From the NCBI RefSeq assembly GCF_000719135.1, contig NZ_JOEK01000015.1, positions 78,569 through 142,568 of the forward strand: a stretch of 64,000 nt of DNA, given 5' to 3'. Shown here in pieces: positions 50,395 to 60,482 of the stretch. This stretch comes from Streptomyces avicenniae. Its GTDB lineage: Bacteria; Actinomycetota; Actinomycetes; Streptomycetales; Streptomycetaceae. A model generated the notes under the pieces. That model did no database searches. It had not been told where the DNA came from and saw only the letters and a program-made list of their open reading frames with translations. Positions within the stretch are counted from its first letter, which is position 1. Every line of letters starts with the position of its first letter. The translations under genes were made by a program, and so were the position numbers.

Positions 50395-52200
50395 TCAGCC
50401 GAGTTCGGCCGAGGCGAGGAACTGCGTCGCGGCCAGCTCCGCGTACAGCGGGTTCCCCGCGACCAGTTCGCCGTGCGTGCCGACCGCCTGCACGCGGCCC
50501 GCGTCCATCACCACGATGCGGTCGGCCGACGCCACCGTGGACAGCCGGTGCGCGACGACCAGCACCGTCGTCGTCCGCGCCACGTCCGCGACCGTGTCGC
50601 GCAGCGCCGCCTCGTTCACCGCGTCCAGCTGCGACGTCGCCTCGTCCAGCAGCAACAGCCGCGGGCGGCGCAGCAGGGCGCGCGCGATGGCCACCCGCTG
50701 ACGCTCGCCGCCCGACAGCTTCGTGCCCCGGTGCCCGACGACGGTGTCCAGGCCGTCCGGCAGCCGCGCCACCAGCCCGTCAAGACGGCTCGTGCGCAAC
50801 GCCTCGGCCAGCGCCGCCTCGTCCGTGCCCGGCGCGGCGAACAGCAGGTTCTCGCGCAGCGTGCCGGACAGGACGGGCGCGTCCTGCTCGACGTAGCCGA
50901 TGGCGCCGCGCAGCGCGCCGATGTCCCACGCGGTCACGTCGCGGCCGTCCAGCAGGACGCGGCCCGACGTCGCGTCGTAGAACCGCTCGACGAGCGAGAA
51001 GACCGTCGTCTTGCCCGCGCCCGACGGGCCGACGAACGCCGTCAGCCCGCGCGGCGGCACGTCGAACGTCACCCCGTGGTGGACGTACGGCTGCCCGGGG
51101 CCGTAGCGGAAGCGGACGTCCTCGAAGCGCACGGCCGCCGGGCCCTCACCCCCGGCCCCCGCCGCCGGGCGCGCCGCCGCCTCCGGCTCGCGCGGCAGCC
51201 GCCGCACCTCCTCGATACGGCTGATCGCCGCCGCGCCGACCTGGTACTGCGTCACCGCGCTCACCGTCTGCCCGATCGGCGCCATCAGGTACATCACGTA
51301 CAGCAGGAACGCCACGAGCGTCGCCACGTCGATCGACTCCGTCGCCACCCGCGCGCCGCCCACACCCAGCACCGTGATGAACGCGACCTGCATCGACAGA
51401 CCGGCCAGATTCCCCGCCAGCGACGACCACTTCGCCGCCCGCACACTGTCACGCCACGAGTCCTCCGCCGCCGCGTGCACGGCCGCCGTCTCCCGCGCCT
51501 CCGCCCCCGACGCCTTCACCGTGCGCAGCGCGCCCAGCACCCGCTCCAGCGCCGCGCCCATGCGCCCGACGGACTGCTGCGCCTGTTTGCTGGCGCGATG
51601 GATGGACGGCACGACGACGCCGATCACCACGGCCGTCACCGCGACGACCCCCAGCGTGACCCCCAGGAGCACCAGATCGACCAGGCCCATCATCACGAGT
51701 GTCGCCACCAGCGTCAGGCCGCCCGTCGCGAACCCGATCAGCGAGTCCGTCGTCATGGCGCGCAGCAGCGTCGTGTCGGACGTCGCGCGGGACAGCAGGT
51801 CGCCGGGCTCCGTCGCGTCCACCGCCGAGATCCGCAGCCGCAGCAGCGTCGCCGTCAGCGAGCGGCGCGCCGTGAGCACGACCGACTCCGCCGCCCGTTG
51901 CAGCAGGTAGTGCCCGAAGCCGCCGACCGCCGCGTTCGTCACCACCAGGACGCTCATCAGCACCAACGTGGGCGCGATGGGCCGCTCCTCGCTCAGATTG
52001 CCGATCAGGCGCTGGGCGACCAGCGGCAGCGCCAGGCCGCTCGCGCTCGTCAGCAAGGACAACAACGCGCCCCCGAGAAGCACCCGGCGATGCGGCCTGA
52101 CGTACCCGGCGAGCACGCGCCACGCGCGCGGCCCGTCCCCGGCGCCCGCGCCGTCCGCCCCCGGCGGGCTTCCCGCGCTCTCCTCGTGCGTCGTCACCAC
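50395..52200 (-). CDS. ABC exporter, fused membrane and ATPase domains
   Basis: This is a 601-residue half-transporter of the MsbA/LmrA type. Six membrane helices lie in the first 320 residues ([24 protein letters not shown] onwards). The ATPase domain follows: Walker [11 protein letters not shown], signature KLSGGERQR, Walker [10 protein letters not shown] and H-loop VVAHRLSTV. It should export a drug or lipid-like compound as a homodimer. GTG 52200 follows GGAAAGG; the frame stays open far upstream but there overlaps the divergent cvnA. It may be controlled by the MerR protein encoded next. Confidence 0.88.
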   Translation of the reverse strand: MVTTHEESAGSPPGADGAGAGDGPRAWRVLAGYVRPHRRVLLGGALLSLLTSASGLALPLVAQRLIGNLSEERPIAPTLVLMSVLVVTNAAVGGFGHYLLQRAAESVVLTARRSLTATLLRLRISAVDATEPGDLLSRATSDTTLLRAMTTDSLIGFATGGLTLVATLVMMGLVDLVLLGVTLGVVAVTAVVIGVVVPSIHRASKQAQQSVGRMGAALERVLGALRTVKASGAEARETAAVHAAAEDSWRDSVRAAKWSSLAGNLAGLSMQVAFITVLGVGGARVATESIDVATLVAFLLYVMYLMAPIGQTVSAVTQYQVGAAAISRIEEVRRLPREPEAAARPAAGAGGEGPAAVRFEDVRFRYGPGQPYVHHGVTFDVPPRGLTAFVGPSGAGKTTVFSLVERFYDATSGRVLLDGRDVTAWDIGALRGAIGYVEQDAPVLSGTLRENLLFAAPGTDEAALAEALRTSRLDGLVARLPDGLDTVVGHRGTKLSGGERQRVAIARALLRRPRLLLLDEATSQLDAVNEAALRDTVADVARTTTVLVVAHRLSTVASADRIVVMDAGRVQAVGTHGELVAGNPLYAELAATQFLASAELG

Positions 52201-52380
52201 GAACACCTTTCCGGACCCCGCACGGGCCCTCGGGCAAGGACGCGCTGCGAGGCCGCACGGTTGCTGCCCGCGACGGAAGGGGCGCCGTTCGCCTTGCATC
52301 CGACGGGCGATGCCTGTTTGACTCTGCGCCACCACCCGGCCCCACGCCGGGATTTGCGCAACCGTACGGAGTCCCACACG

Positions 52381-54006
52381 ATGCAGATACCGGCAGTGCT
52401 GGTCGCGTGTCTGGCCCTGGGCAGCGCGTTCGCTGTCCTGTTCCTCACCCTCCTGATGCGCGAACGCCGCCGAGCGGCAGCCGCCCGGCACCGCGCCGAG
52501 ACGGTCACCACGAGAGCCGACGCCTCCGACGCCCAGCTCGCCGCGCTCCAGAGCAGACTCGCGGACGTCCAGCGGCGCGAACGCATGCTCGTCGAGGAAC
52601 TGGCCCATCTCCCCAAGCGCCTCCCCCGCCTCGCACAGGCGGCGCGCCACCCCCACGTCCGCATCCCCGGCCCGCTCCACGAGGAACTGGCCGCGGGCGA
52701 GGCGGGCAAGGCGCTCGACGCCGTCCTGTCCGGCATGACGGACGCCCTCGTCGCCGAGCGGCTGCGCACCGACGGCGCCGCCCAGTCGGCCGTCCGCGGC
52801 GCGACGATCACGTTGCAGACCATGTGCTACCAGATGCAGACCTCCGTGGACGCACTGCTGCACAAGTACGACGACCCCGACCTCGCGGGCGCCCTGGCCG
52901 CCCTCGACTACCTCAACGAACAGATCCTGCGCCGCATCCAGGTCACCCGCGTCGTCTGCGGCGCGGGCGCGGGCCTGGTCCGCAGCAAGTCGGAACTCCA
53001 GGCCCTCGCGGTCGGCGCCAGCTCCCGCATCCCCGACTACGAGCGGGTCCGCATCGTCAGCCACCTCCAGAAGCCGGTGGCCGTCGTGGACCGCGCCGCA
53101 GAACCGGTGGCCGTCGTCCTCGCGGAGCTGATGGCCAACGCCGTGCACCACTCGCACGGTTCGCTGGCCGTCGAGGTCTCGCTGCACCGCGCGCACAACG
53201 GCGCCGTCGTCGTCGTCTCGGACGCCGGAATCGGCATGAACGCCGACGAGTACCGCCGCGCCCGCCGCCTCCTGGCCGCCGAGGACCCCATCGAGCTGGC
53301 CGAACTGGGCGACCCGCCCCGCTGCGGGTTCGCCTCCATGGGCCAGCTGTGCGCGGCCCACGGCCTCGCCGTCTCGGTGGAGCCCTCGCACTACGCGGGC
53401 GTCAAGGCCGTCCTGTTCGTGCCGGAACACCTGCTCACCACGCCCACCGAGGCGTCCGTCCCCCTGCCCATCCACTACGCCCAGCCGACCACGGGCTCGG
53501 TCGCGCCGCTGTGGACCCCGGACCCCCCGCGCAGCCCCGCGCTGGACCGTCCGGCGCCCGCCGCGCCGTTCGACCCCGCGGCCCTGTCCGGCACGGGCGA
53601 CCTCACCCCCACCGGCGGTCCCGACAACAGCGTGTCCCCCGTATCCCCCGGAAACACCGGTACGAAAACCCCGGCGCCCGCCGCCGGTCCCGCCGCCCCG
53701 GCGGCCCCGGCGCCCCCGGCCGCTCCCGGGCCCGCGGCGGAACCGGCCGCCCCCGCGTCCGGCGAAGGCGCCCTCCCGCAACTGCCGCAGCGGCGCAACG
53801 AACGCAGTTCCGGCTGGAACTACCGCAAGCCGATCAGCGACGCCGGAGCCGCCCACGCGGCCCCCGCAGACCCCGCCGCGCAGCCGGACCCCGACCCCGC
53901 CGCGTACCTGCGCGACCCCGAGGACGCCGCCTCCCGCATGGGCGCCTTCCAACGGGGCACCGCGCGGGGCCGCGCCGCCGTGGACGAGCCAGAAAGCGAG
54001 AGCTGA
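52381..54006 (+). CDS. cvnA: conservon sensor ATPase CvnA
   Basis: This 541-residue protein has one N-terminal membrane helix ([21 protein letters not shown]), a helical linker, and a histidine-kinase-like ATP-binding domain with the N-box [10 protein letters not shown] and the G1 motif [12 protein letters not shown], but no phospho-acceptor histidine domain. The C-terminal 180 residues are Pro/Ala-rich. In conservons CvnA acts with CvnB-D as a membrane-associated complex likened to a G-protein-coupled receptor. It starts the operon; cvnB overlaps by 1 bp (TGATG). Confidence 0.9.
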   Translation: MQIPAVLVACLALGSAFAVLFLTLLMRERRRAAAARHRAETVTTRADASDAQLAALQSRLADVQRRERMLVEELAHLPKRLPRLAQAARHPHVRIPGPLHEELAAGEAGKALDAVLSGMTDALVAERLRTDGAAQSAVRGATITLQTMCYQMQTSVDALLHKYDDPDLAGALAALDYLNEQILRRIQVTRVVCGAGAGLVRSKSELQALAVGASSRIPDYERVRIVSHLQKPVAVVDRAAEPVAVVLAELMANAVHHSHGSLAVEVSLHRAHNGAVVVVSDAGIGMNADEYRRARRLLAAEDPIELAELGDPPRCGFASMGQLCAAHGLAVSVEPSHYAGVKAVLFVPEHLLTTPTEASVPLPIHYAQPTTGSVAPLWTPDPPRSPALDRPAPAAPFDPAALSGTGDLTPTGGPDNSVSPVSPGNTGTKTPAPAAGPAAPAAPAPPAAPGPAAEPAAPASGEGALPQLPQRRNERSSGWNYRKPISDAGAAHAAPADPAAQPDPDPAAYLRDPEDAASRMGAFQRGTARGRAAVDEPESES

Positions 54007-54461
54007 TGAACACCCATCTGCCCCCCCCGCGCGCGAAGGCCGACCTGTCCTTCGTCCTGAAGCCGATCCTCAAGGTCCCGGACGTCCAGCACGCCATGAT
54101 CCTCACGGCCGACGGATTCTTCGAGGCCCACTCGGGCATCGAGCCGGAGGCCGCCGAGAAGCTGTCCGCCGTGCTCGCCTCGTTCCTCGCGGCCGGACGC
54201 GGCACCAGCGAGACGTACTTCGGCAGCCGCGGCCTCCTGCGCACCGTCATGGTCGAGACGCAGCACGGCTACGTCTTCGTCATCCCGGCCGCCGAGGGCG
54301 CCTACCTCGCCGTGTTCACCGGCCCCAACGTGGCGATGGACAACGTCACCTACGAGATGCAGAAGCAGGTGCAGACGCTCGGCAAGGCGATGGTCAGCCC
54401 GCCGAGACGCGACCTCAGAGGCCAGGGCGGCCCGCCCGGGACGGACGGCGCGTACGCATGA
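54006..54461 (+). CDS. cvnB: conservon roadblock/LC7 protein CvnB
   Basis: This 151-residue roadblock/LC7 protein carries [30 protein letters not shown] and then a beta-hairpin [16 protein letters not shown]. Proteins of this family act as partners of small GTPases. The tail is Arg/Gly-rich. It overlaps cvnA by one base and cvnC by 4 bp. Confidence 0.9.
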   Translation: MNTHLPPPRAKADLSFVLKPILKVPDVQHAMILTADGFFEAHSGIEPEAAEKLSAVLASFLAAGRGTSETYFGSRGLLRTVMVETQHGYVFVIPAAEGAYLAVFTGPNVAMDNVTYEMQKQVQTLGKAMVSPPRRDLRGQGGPPGTDGAYA

Positions 54462-54805
54462 GCCGGCGGCTGATCCCGGCGTACCTGTGGACCGGCGGCC
54501 GTACCCACCCCAGCCGCAACGTCCTCGACCGGCTGACCGTGCTGCGGGCGGCCACCGATCACCTCCCCTCCGACCTGACCAGCTCGGGGCGGAGCGTCCT
54601 GGAGATCCTCCAGCACGGCGCGCTGCCGCTCGCCGAGGTCGCCGCGCACCTGGAGATGCCCGTCATCTTCGTCAAGGTCCTGGTCAGCGACCTGTTCGAC
54701 CAGGGACTGCTGATCGTGCGGGCCCCGGCCCCCGTCGAGTCCGACGCGAAACCAGATCAGCAGCTCCTCGAAAGGGTGATCCGTGGACTCCGCGCACTCC
54801 AATAG
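54458..54805 (+). CDS. cvnC: conservon DUF742 protein CvnC
   Basis: This 115-residue DUF742 protein has the winged-helix-like pattern LIPAYLWTGGRTHPSRN, LEILQHGALPLAEVAAHLEMPVIFVKVLVSDLFDQGLLIVRAP. It is the third conservon component. The start overlaps cvnB by 4 bp and the end overlaps cvnD by 23 bp. Confidence 0.9.
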   Translation: MSRRLIPAYLWTGGRTHPSRNVLDRLTVLRAATDHLPSDLTSSGRSVLEILQHGALPLAEVAAHLEMPVIFVKVLVSDLFDQGLLIVRAPAPVESDAKPDQQLLERVIRGLRALQ

Positions 54806-55385
54806 GGACATCTACCTGCGCAACCCCGACCAGCGGCTCGTCAAGGTGATCGTCAGCGGCCCCTTCGGCGTCGGCAAGACGACGATCATCCGCACGCTCT
54901 CCGACATCCCGCCGCTGCGCACGGAAGAGGTGATGACCGAGACCGGCGCGGTCGTGGACCACCTCGACGGGCTCAAGGACAAGACCACCACGACCGTCGG
55001 CCTCGACTACGGCCGCATGTCGCTCGGCGACGACCTCGCGCTCTGCCTCTTCGGCACCCCGGGACAGAAACGTTTCCAGGCGCTGTGGGACGACCTGACA
55101 CAGGGCGCCCTCGGGGCCCTCATCCTCGCGGACACCCGCCGGATAGCGGATTCGTACGAGGTCATGGGCCTGATCGAACGGCAGGACCTGCGGTACGCGG
55201 TCGCGCTCAACCTCTTCCCCGACTCGCCGCGTTACCCCGAGGAAGAGCTGCGCGCGGCGCTCGACCTCGCGCCCGAGACCCCCATGATCGCCTGCGACGC
55301 GCGCGACCGGCGCACGTCGCTGGACGCCCTGCTGGCCCTCGCCGAACATCTCCTCGCCGTCCCGGAGTTCGAACAGCAGCCGTGA
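54783..55385 (+). CDS. cvnD: conservon small GTPase CvnD
   Basis: This 200-residue Ras-like GTPase has the G1 motif SGPFGVGKTT (about 25-34), a switch region with TTTTVGLDYGR, the G3-like LFGTPGQKRF and NLFPDS near the usual NKxD position. It should cycle between GTP and GDP states in the CvnABCD complex. GTG 54783 lies inside cvnC and is required to include the N-terminal strand. Confidence 0.9.
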   Translation: MDSAHSNRDIYLRNPDQRLVKVIVSGPFGVGKTTIIRTLSDIPPLRTEEVMTETGAVVDHLDGLKDKTTTTVGLDYGRMSLGDDLALCLFGTPGQKRFQALWDDLTQGALGALILADTRRIADSYEVMGLIERQDLRYAVALNLFPDSPRYPEEELRAALDLAPETPMIACDARDRRTSLDALLALAEHLLAVPEFEQQP

Positions 55386-55454
55386 CACGCGGCGTTCGAC
55401 CGGTGGTGACCGTGGCGTGGCCGAGCAGGGCGTGAGAAAGGACTGAGGAGAACC

Positions 55455-56723
55455 GTGAACCACCCCACACCTGGCGGCGCCGGGTCGCCGGAGCGGGTAC
55501 CGCTGTACGGGGAGGACTTCGCCGCCGATCCGCACGCGGTCTACGACCGCCTGCGGACCTACGGCGCCTGCGCCCCCGTCGAACTGGCGCCCGGCATCGG
55601 CGCGACGCTCGTCACGAGCTACCGGATGGCGCTGCGCGTGCTGCACGACCCGGAGACCTTCTCCAAGGACCCGCGGGTGTGGCAGCACACCGTCCCGCAG
55701 GACAGCGAGATCCTGCCGATGATGGCCTGGCGGCCGAACGCCCTGTTCAACGACGGCGAGGTCCACACCCGCCTGCGCCGCGCGCTGACCGACAGCGTCG
55801 CGCTCATCGAGCCGTACGACCTGCGGCAGCTCGTCCACCAGGCGTCGGACGAGCTGATCCAGAACTTCGGCGAGCGCGGACAGGTCGATCTCATCAGCGA
55901 GTACTGCCGTGTGCTGCCGCTGATCATCTTCAACGGCCTGTTCGGCCTGCCACCCTCGTCCAGCGCGCGCCTGGTCACCGCGATGGCCCGCATGTTCGAC
56001 TCGGAGTCGGACGAGGCCGCCAAGGGCATCCAGGAACTCCAGGACTACATCGTGGAGGCCGTCACCACGAAACAGGGCGCGCCCGGCAACGACTTCACGA
56101 CCTGGCTGCTCGACCACCCCGAGGGCCTCACCGCGGAAGAGGTCGTCTGGCAGCTGCTGCTGTCCCTCAGCGCAGGGCACGAGCCCGTCACCAACCTGAT
56201 CGGCAACGCCCTGGCGCGCATGCTGTCCGACTCGCGCTACTACCGCACCATCTCCAGCGGCTCGCTGACGTCCCAGCACGCCATCACCGAGGTGCTGTGG
56301 GAAGACCCGCCCATGGCCAACTACTCGGCGCACTACCCGCTGCGCGACGTGGACCTGGACGGGACCTGGGTCCGCGCGGGCACCCCCGTGCTGATCTCCT
56401 ACGCGGCGGCCAACACCGACCCGACCGGCCGCCGCGGCGGGCCGCGCTCCGACGCGGGGGCACACCTCTCGTTCGCCGCGGGGCCGCACGCCTGCCCCAT
56501 GCAGCAGCCCGGCCTGCTCATCGCCGTCACGGCGATCGACCGCCTCACGAACTGGCTGTGCGACATCCGCCTGTCCGTTCCCTACGAGCAACTGGTCTGG
56601 CGGCCCGGTCCGTTCCAGCGGGCGCTGGCCGCCCTCCCCGCCTCCTTCACGCCGATCTCACCCGATCAGAAGGGAAGCACACCATGGAACGCGAGCCCCT
56701 CGTCCTCGATCCCCGTGGCCTAG
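55455..56723 (+). CDS. CYP157-like cytochrome P450 lacking the EXXR arginine
   Basis: This 422-residue P450 has a shortened I-helix motif SLSAGHEPVTNLIG and the heme-ligand region SFAAGPHACPM with Cys347. The K-helix motif reads E279-V-L-W282, so the normally invariant arginine of EXXR is a tryptophan. CYP157 members in Streptomyces conservons are known for exactly this change. It follows cvnD by 69 bp with a GGAG site. Its last 40 bp overlap the next P450 gene; its C-terminal tail is Ser-rich. Confidence 0.88.
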   Translation: MNHPTPGGAGSPERVPLYGEDFAADPHAVYDRLRTYGACAPVELAPGIGATLVTSYRMALRVLHDPETFSKDPRVWQHTVPQDSEILPMMAWRPNALFNDGEVHTRLRRALTDSVALIEPYDLRQLVHQASDELIQNFGERGQVDLISEYCRVLPLIIFNGLFGLPPSSSARLVTAMARMFDSESDEAAKGIQELQDYIVEAVTTKQGAPGNDFTTWLLDHPEGLTAEEVVWQLLLSLSAGHEPVTNLIGNALARMLSDSRYYRTISSGSLTSQHAITEVLWEDPPMANYSAHYPLRDVDLDGTWVRAGTPVLISYAAANTDPTGRRGGPRSDAGAHLSFAAGPHACPMQQPGLLIAVTAIDRLTNWLCDIRLSVPYEQLVWRPGPFQRALAALPASFTPISPDQKGSTPWNASPSSSIPVA

Positions 56724-57892
56724 ACGTCGCAGGAGAGGCCGCGCGCCTGCGGGAGGGCGGCCCCGCGGTGCGGGTCGTCCTGCCGGGCGACATCGAGGCA
56801 TGGGCCATCACCCGCCACGACCTGATCAAGAAGCTGACCACCGACCCCCGCGTCTCCAAGGACCCCAGGCAGCACTGGCCCGACTTCATAGCGGACCGCA
56901 TACCGCCGACCTGGTCGCTCTACAGCTGGGTCGTGGTGCGCAACATGTTCACCGCGTACGGCATGGAGCACTCGCGGCTGCGCAAGCTCGTCGCCCCCGC
57001 GTTCACCGCGCGGCGTACGAACGCGCTGCACGACCGCATAAGGACGTTCACGGACGAGCTGATCGAGGCCATCGCGGCGGTCCCGGCGGGGGAGCCGGTC
57101 GATCTGCGGGAGACGTACACCAACCCGCTGCCCATAAGGGTCATCTGCGAGCTGTACGGCATCCCGGAGACCGCCAAGGCGGGCCTTGAGGCGGCGGTGG
57201 ACAGCATCTTCCACACGTCGGCCGACCCGGAGGAGGTCGTCGCCACCTTCCAGGGGGTCTACGCCATACTGACCTCCCTGGTGGCCGCCAAGCGCGCGGA
57301 ACCGGCCGAGGACCTGACGACCCGGCTCATCGCGTCGCGCGACGGCGGCGACCGGCTGACCGAGCAGGAACTGCTCGACACGCTGCTGCTCGTGCTCTCG
57401 GCCGGTCACGAGACGACCGTCCATCTGCTGGGCAACGCGATACACGCCCTCCTCACCCACCCCGACCAGCTCGAACTGGTCAGGAAGGGCGAGGTCACGT
57501 GGGACGCGGTGATCGAGGAGACCCTGCGCTGGTCCACGCCGGTCGCCAACCTGCCGCTGCGGTTCGCGACGGAGGACATCGCCCTGGACGGCGGGGTGAC
57601 GCTCGGCCGGGGCGACCCGATCCTCCTGTCGTTCTTCGCCGCGGGCACCGACCCGGAGCAGCACGGCGAGGACGCCGGGCGCTTCGACGTCACGCGCCCC
57701 GCCGGGGAGCACCTGGCGTTCGGCCACGGCACGCACTACTGCCTCGGCGCGCCGCTGGCCCGGATGGAGGCGCGGGTGGCGCTCCCGGCGCTCTTCGAGC
57801 GCTTCCCCGGCATGCGGCTCGCGGAGACCGACCTGACGCAGGTCGAGTCGCTGGTGTCGAACGGCTTCTCCCGGCTGCCCGTCTGGCGCTGA
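56684..57892 (+). CDS. CYP154-like cytochrome P450
   Basis: This 402-residue P450 has all hallmarks: I-helix VLSAGHETTVHLLG, EXXR as E279-T-L-R282 and the heme loop LAFGHGTHYCLGAPLAR with Cys353. In conservons a CYP157 gene is usually followed by a CYP154 gene, as here. AAGGGAAG precedes ATG 56684, which lies inside the CYP157 gene, so the two are coupled. Substrate unknown. Confidence 0.9.
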   Translation: MEREPLVLDPRGLDVAGEAARLREGGPAVRVVLPGDIEAWAITRHDLIKKLTTDPRVSKDPRQHWPDFIADRIPPTWSLYSWVVVRNMFTAYGMEHSRLRKLVAPAFTARRTNALHDRIRTFTDELIEAIAAVPAGEPVDLRETYTNPLPIRVICELYGIPETAKAGLEAAVDSIFHTSADPEEVVATFQGVYAILTSLVAAKRAEPAEDLTTRLIASRDGGDRLTEQELLDTLLLVLSAGHETTVHLLGNAIHALLTHPDQLELVRKGEVTWDAVIEETLRWSTPVANLPLRFATEDIALDGGVTLGRGDPILLSFFAAGTDPEQHGEDAGRFDVTRPAGEHLAFGHGTHYCLGAPLARMEARVALPALFERFPGMRLAETDLTQVESLVSNGFSRLPVWR

Positions 57893-57897
57893 CCGCG

Positions 57898-57936
57898 ACG
57901 GGCCGCGGCTCCTCGGCCGGGGGAGCCGCGGCCCGT
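57898..57936. terminator. 15-bp stem-loop after the P450 pair
   Basis: Bases 57898-57912 pair perfectly with 57922-57936 around a 9-nt loop. It separates the conservon operon from the convergent MMPL gene. Confidence 0.7.
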
Positions 57937-57974
57937 GCTGCGGCGTGGTGCTGCGGCGTGGTGCCGCCGCGCGG

Positions 57975-60239
57975 TCAGCGGCCGGTCGTCCCGGCCGGTT
58001 CGTGCGCCGGTGAGTCGCCGTACGCCGTGGCCGCCGGGGTGTCGTCGGGGGCCGCCTCCCGCAGACCGAACCGGTCGTGGACCGGCTTCAGCCAGCGCGG
58101 CAGCCACCAGGTGGCCCGCCCCGCCAGCCGCATGGTCGCGGGCAGCAGGGCGCCCCTGATGAGCGTGGCGTCCATCAGCACCGCGAGCGGCAGGCAGACG
58201 CCGAGGGCCATCAGGAAGGTGATGTCGGAGACGAGGAACGCCAGGAAGACGATCGACAGCGTCGCGGCGGCTGCGGTGACGATGCGGCCGACGCGTTCGA
58301 GGCCCATCGCGACCGCGGCCACCGGATCGCCGCACGCCTCGTACTCCTCGCGGATGCGGGAGAGCATGAACACCTGGTAGTCCATGCCGAGTCCGAACGC
58401 GATGGCGAACAGCAGCACGGGCACCGTGCCCACGATCGCGCCGGTGCTGGTGAAGTCGAGCAGCCCGGCCAGCCGTCCGTCCTGGAAGCCGGCGACGAGC
58501 GCGCCGAACGTCGCCGTGAGGCCGATGGCGCTCAGCAGCATCGCGAGGACCGGCAGCAGCACGCTCCCGGTGAGCAGGAACAGCAGGACGTACATCGCCA
58601 CGGCCAGCGTGAGCCCGGCGACGGGCAGCCGGTCCGTGATGGCGTCGATGCCGTCCATGTTGACGGCGGTCTGGCCGCCGACCAGGGCCTCGCCCGGGGC
58701 GGGCAGGCCGCGTACCTCCCCGACCAGCGCCTCCGCCTCGTCGGCGCCGACCGGTCCCGGCACGACGGACAGCCACACGCCGTCGTGTCCCTCGGGCGCC
58801 GCGTACTGCGCGTGCTGCGGGCCGGGGCCCGCCGCCTGCTGCCCGGCCGCGTAGGAGCCGGTGGCGGTGTCCACGCGGGCCACGCCGTCCAGCGAGGACA
58901 AGTCCGCCGCGTAGGAGGCCAGTTCAGGGGCGCCGCCCGACGGCTCCGGCAGGACGACGGTGAGCGCCTGGCTCTCGCCCGAGGCGAACTGGGCCCGCAT
59001 GTCCTCGGCGACCTGCCGGGCGGGCGACGACTCGGGGAGCGCGCGCTCGTCCGCGGTGCCCATCTGGATGCCGAGGAACGGCACGCCGAGCAGCAGCAGG
59101 AACCCGGCCACCAGCGTCGCCACCGGCACCGGCCTGCGCATCACGAACGACGCCAGGCGGTGCCAGAAGCCGTCCGTGGGCGCGGCCTCGGTCGCGGGCC
59201 GGGGGGCCTTGCGGCGGCGTAGCCGCCCCTTCTCGATGCGCGGCCCGAGCACGGCCAGCAGCGCCGGGAGCACGACGAGCGTCACCAGCGCCGTCAACAG
59301 GGAGACGGCGATGCCCGCGTACGCTATCGACCGCAGCGCCAGCAGCGGGAACCAGGCCAGCCCGGCGAGCGTGACGGCCACCGTCACGGCCGAGAACGCC
59401 ACCGTGCGGCCCGCGGAACGCATCGTGCGATGGATCGCCTCCGCCGTGCCGTGCCCCTTCGCGATCTCCTCGCGGTAGCGGCTGACGACGAGGAGGCTGT
59501 AGTCCACGGCGAGCCCCAGGCCGAGGAGCGTGACGATGTTGACGGCGAAGATGTTGACGTCGGTCACCGAGGCCAGCGCCCATATCAGGCCCAGGGACAG
59601 CAGGATCGTGATCAGCCCCGTGATCAGCGGCAGCGCGGCGGCGACCAGGCTGCCGAAGATGAGGACCAGGACCACCAGCATCAGCGGGAAGGCGATCATC
59701 TCGCCGCGCACCGCGTCCCGTTCACCCGCCTCGGCCAACTCCTCGCCGACGACGGCCGCTCCACCGAACTCGACGGTCAGGCCGTCCTGTTCGCCCTCGT
59801 AGCGGGGTTCGAGCGTGCCGAGCCGCTCGGCGACCTCCGTGTCGTCGCCGCTCAGCGCTGCCAGGACGAGCGCCATGTCGCCCTCCTCGCCGCGCAGCGG
59901 GGCGGGCCGCCCCTCGCCCCAGTACGAGACGACGGCGGAGACGCCCGGCTCGTCGGCCAGGCGCTCGCCGAGGGCGGTGCCCGCGCGGGTGGCGGCGGGG
60001 GAGTCCACGCCGCCCGGGGCGTGGACGAGCAGCACGAGATTCATGTCGTCGCGCGCGAACTCCCCCGCCAGCGCGGCGGCGGCGCGGCCCGACTCGGCGT
60101 TCGGATCGTCGAACCCGCCGCCCTTCAACCTGTCGAAGACGGTTGCGCCCGCGACGCCGCCGAGCAGCGCGAGCAGTACGGCGACGACGAGGACCGCGCG
60201 GCGGTGCCGCAGCAGACGTCCGGTGGGATTGCCTGGCAT
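57975..60239 (-). CDS. MMPL/RND-family membrane transporter
   Basis: This 754-residue transporter has the two-fold MMPL layout. Helix 1 (AVLVVAVLLALLGGVAGATVF) is followed by a large outer loop, five helices with VTLLGLGLAVDYSLLVVSRYREE, helix 7, a second loop, and five helices with FAIAFGLGMDYQVFMLSRIREE. The paired D-Y motifs in the two halves are the proton-relay aspartates. It probably exports a lipid or secondary metabolite. AGGAGG precedes ATG 60239. It is divergent from the XRE/NB-ARC regulator. Confidence 0.9.
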   Translation of the reverse strand: MPGNPTGRLLRHRRAVLVVAVLLALLGGVAGATVFDRLKGGGFDDPNAESGRAAAALAGEFARDDMNLVLLVHAPGGVDSPAATRAGTALGERLADEPGVSAVVSYWGEGRPAPLRGEEGDMALVLAALSGDDTEVAERLGTLEPRYEGEQDGLTVEFGGAAVVGEELAEAGERDAVRGEMIAFPLMLVVLVLIFGSLVAAALPLITGLITILLSLGLIWALASVTDVNIFAVNIVTLLGLGLAVDYSLLVVSRYREEIAKGHGTAEAIHRTMRSAGRTVAFSAVTVAVTLAGLAWFPLLALRSIAYAGIAVSLLTALVTLVVLPALLAVLGPRIEKGRLRRRKAPRPATEAAPTDGFWHRLASFVMRRPVPVATLVAGFLLLLGVPFLGIQMGTADERALPESSPARQVAEDMRAQFASGESQALTVVLPEPSGGAPELASYAADLSSLDGVARVDTATGSYAAGQQAAGPGPQHAQYAAPEGHDGVWLSVVPGPVGADEAEALVGEVRGLPAPGEALVGGQTAVNMDGIDAITDRLPVAGLTLAVAMYVLLFLLTGSVLLPVLAMLLSAIGLTATFGALVAGFQDGRLAGLLDFTSTGAIVGTVPVLLFAIAFGLGMDYQVFMLSRIREEYEACGDPVAAVAMGLERVGRIVTAAAATLSIVFLAFLVSDITFLMALGVCLPLAVLMDATLIRGALLPATMRLAGRATWWLPRWLKPVHDRFGLREAAPDDTPAATAYGDSPAHEPAGTTGR

Positions 60240-60405
60240 GGTGCCTGCCTCCTTGCTTCGCGGCCCGTGGGGGCCAGATGCGTCCGGTGGGTTCCGGCTC
60301 CCGGCGGTGTGCTCCGGTCGCTGCCGAACACGACGGGACGGCGGGGCGTGCTGTGACATCGGGTGCCGCGACGAGACGTGGATCACACGTGCGGGTGCGA
60401 AGGGA

Positions 60406-60449
60406 GTGGTGTGGGTCACGCACCACGTTCCGTACGATGCCGTATGGAA
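60406..60449. promoter_or_regulatory. dyads between the MMPL and regulator genes
   Basis: GTGGTG-N9-CACCAC (60406-60426) is followed by TTCCGTACGAT/GCCGTATGGAA (60428-60449), an imperfect dyad with 8 of 11 matching positions. They lie in the divergent promoter region and could bind the regulator. Confidence 0.4.
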
Positions 60450-60482
60450 AGCGGGGGTCTCGGAGGGAGTAGGGGCAGCGCC

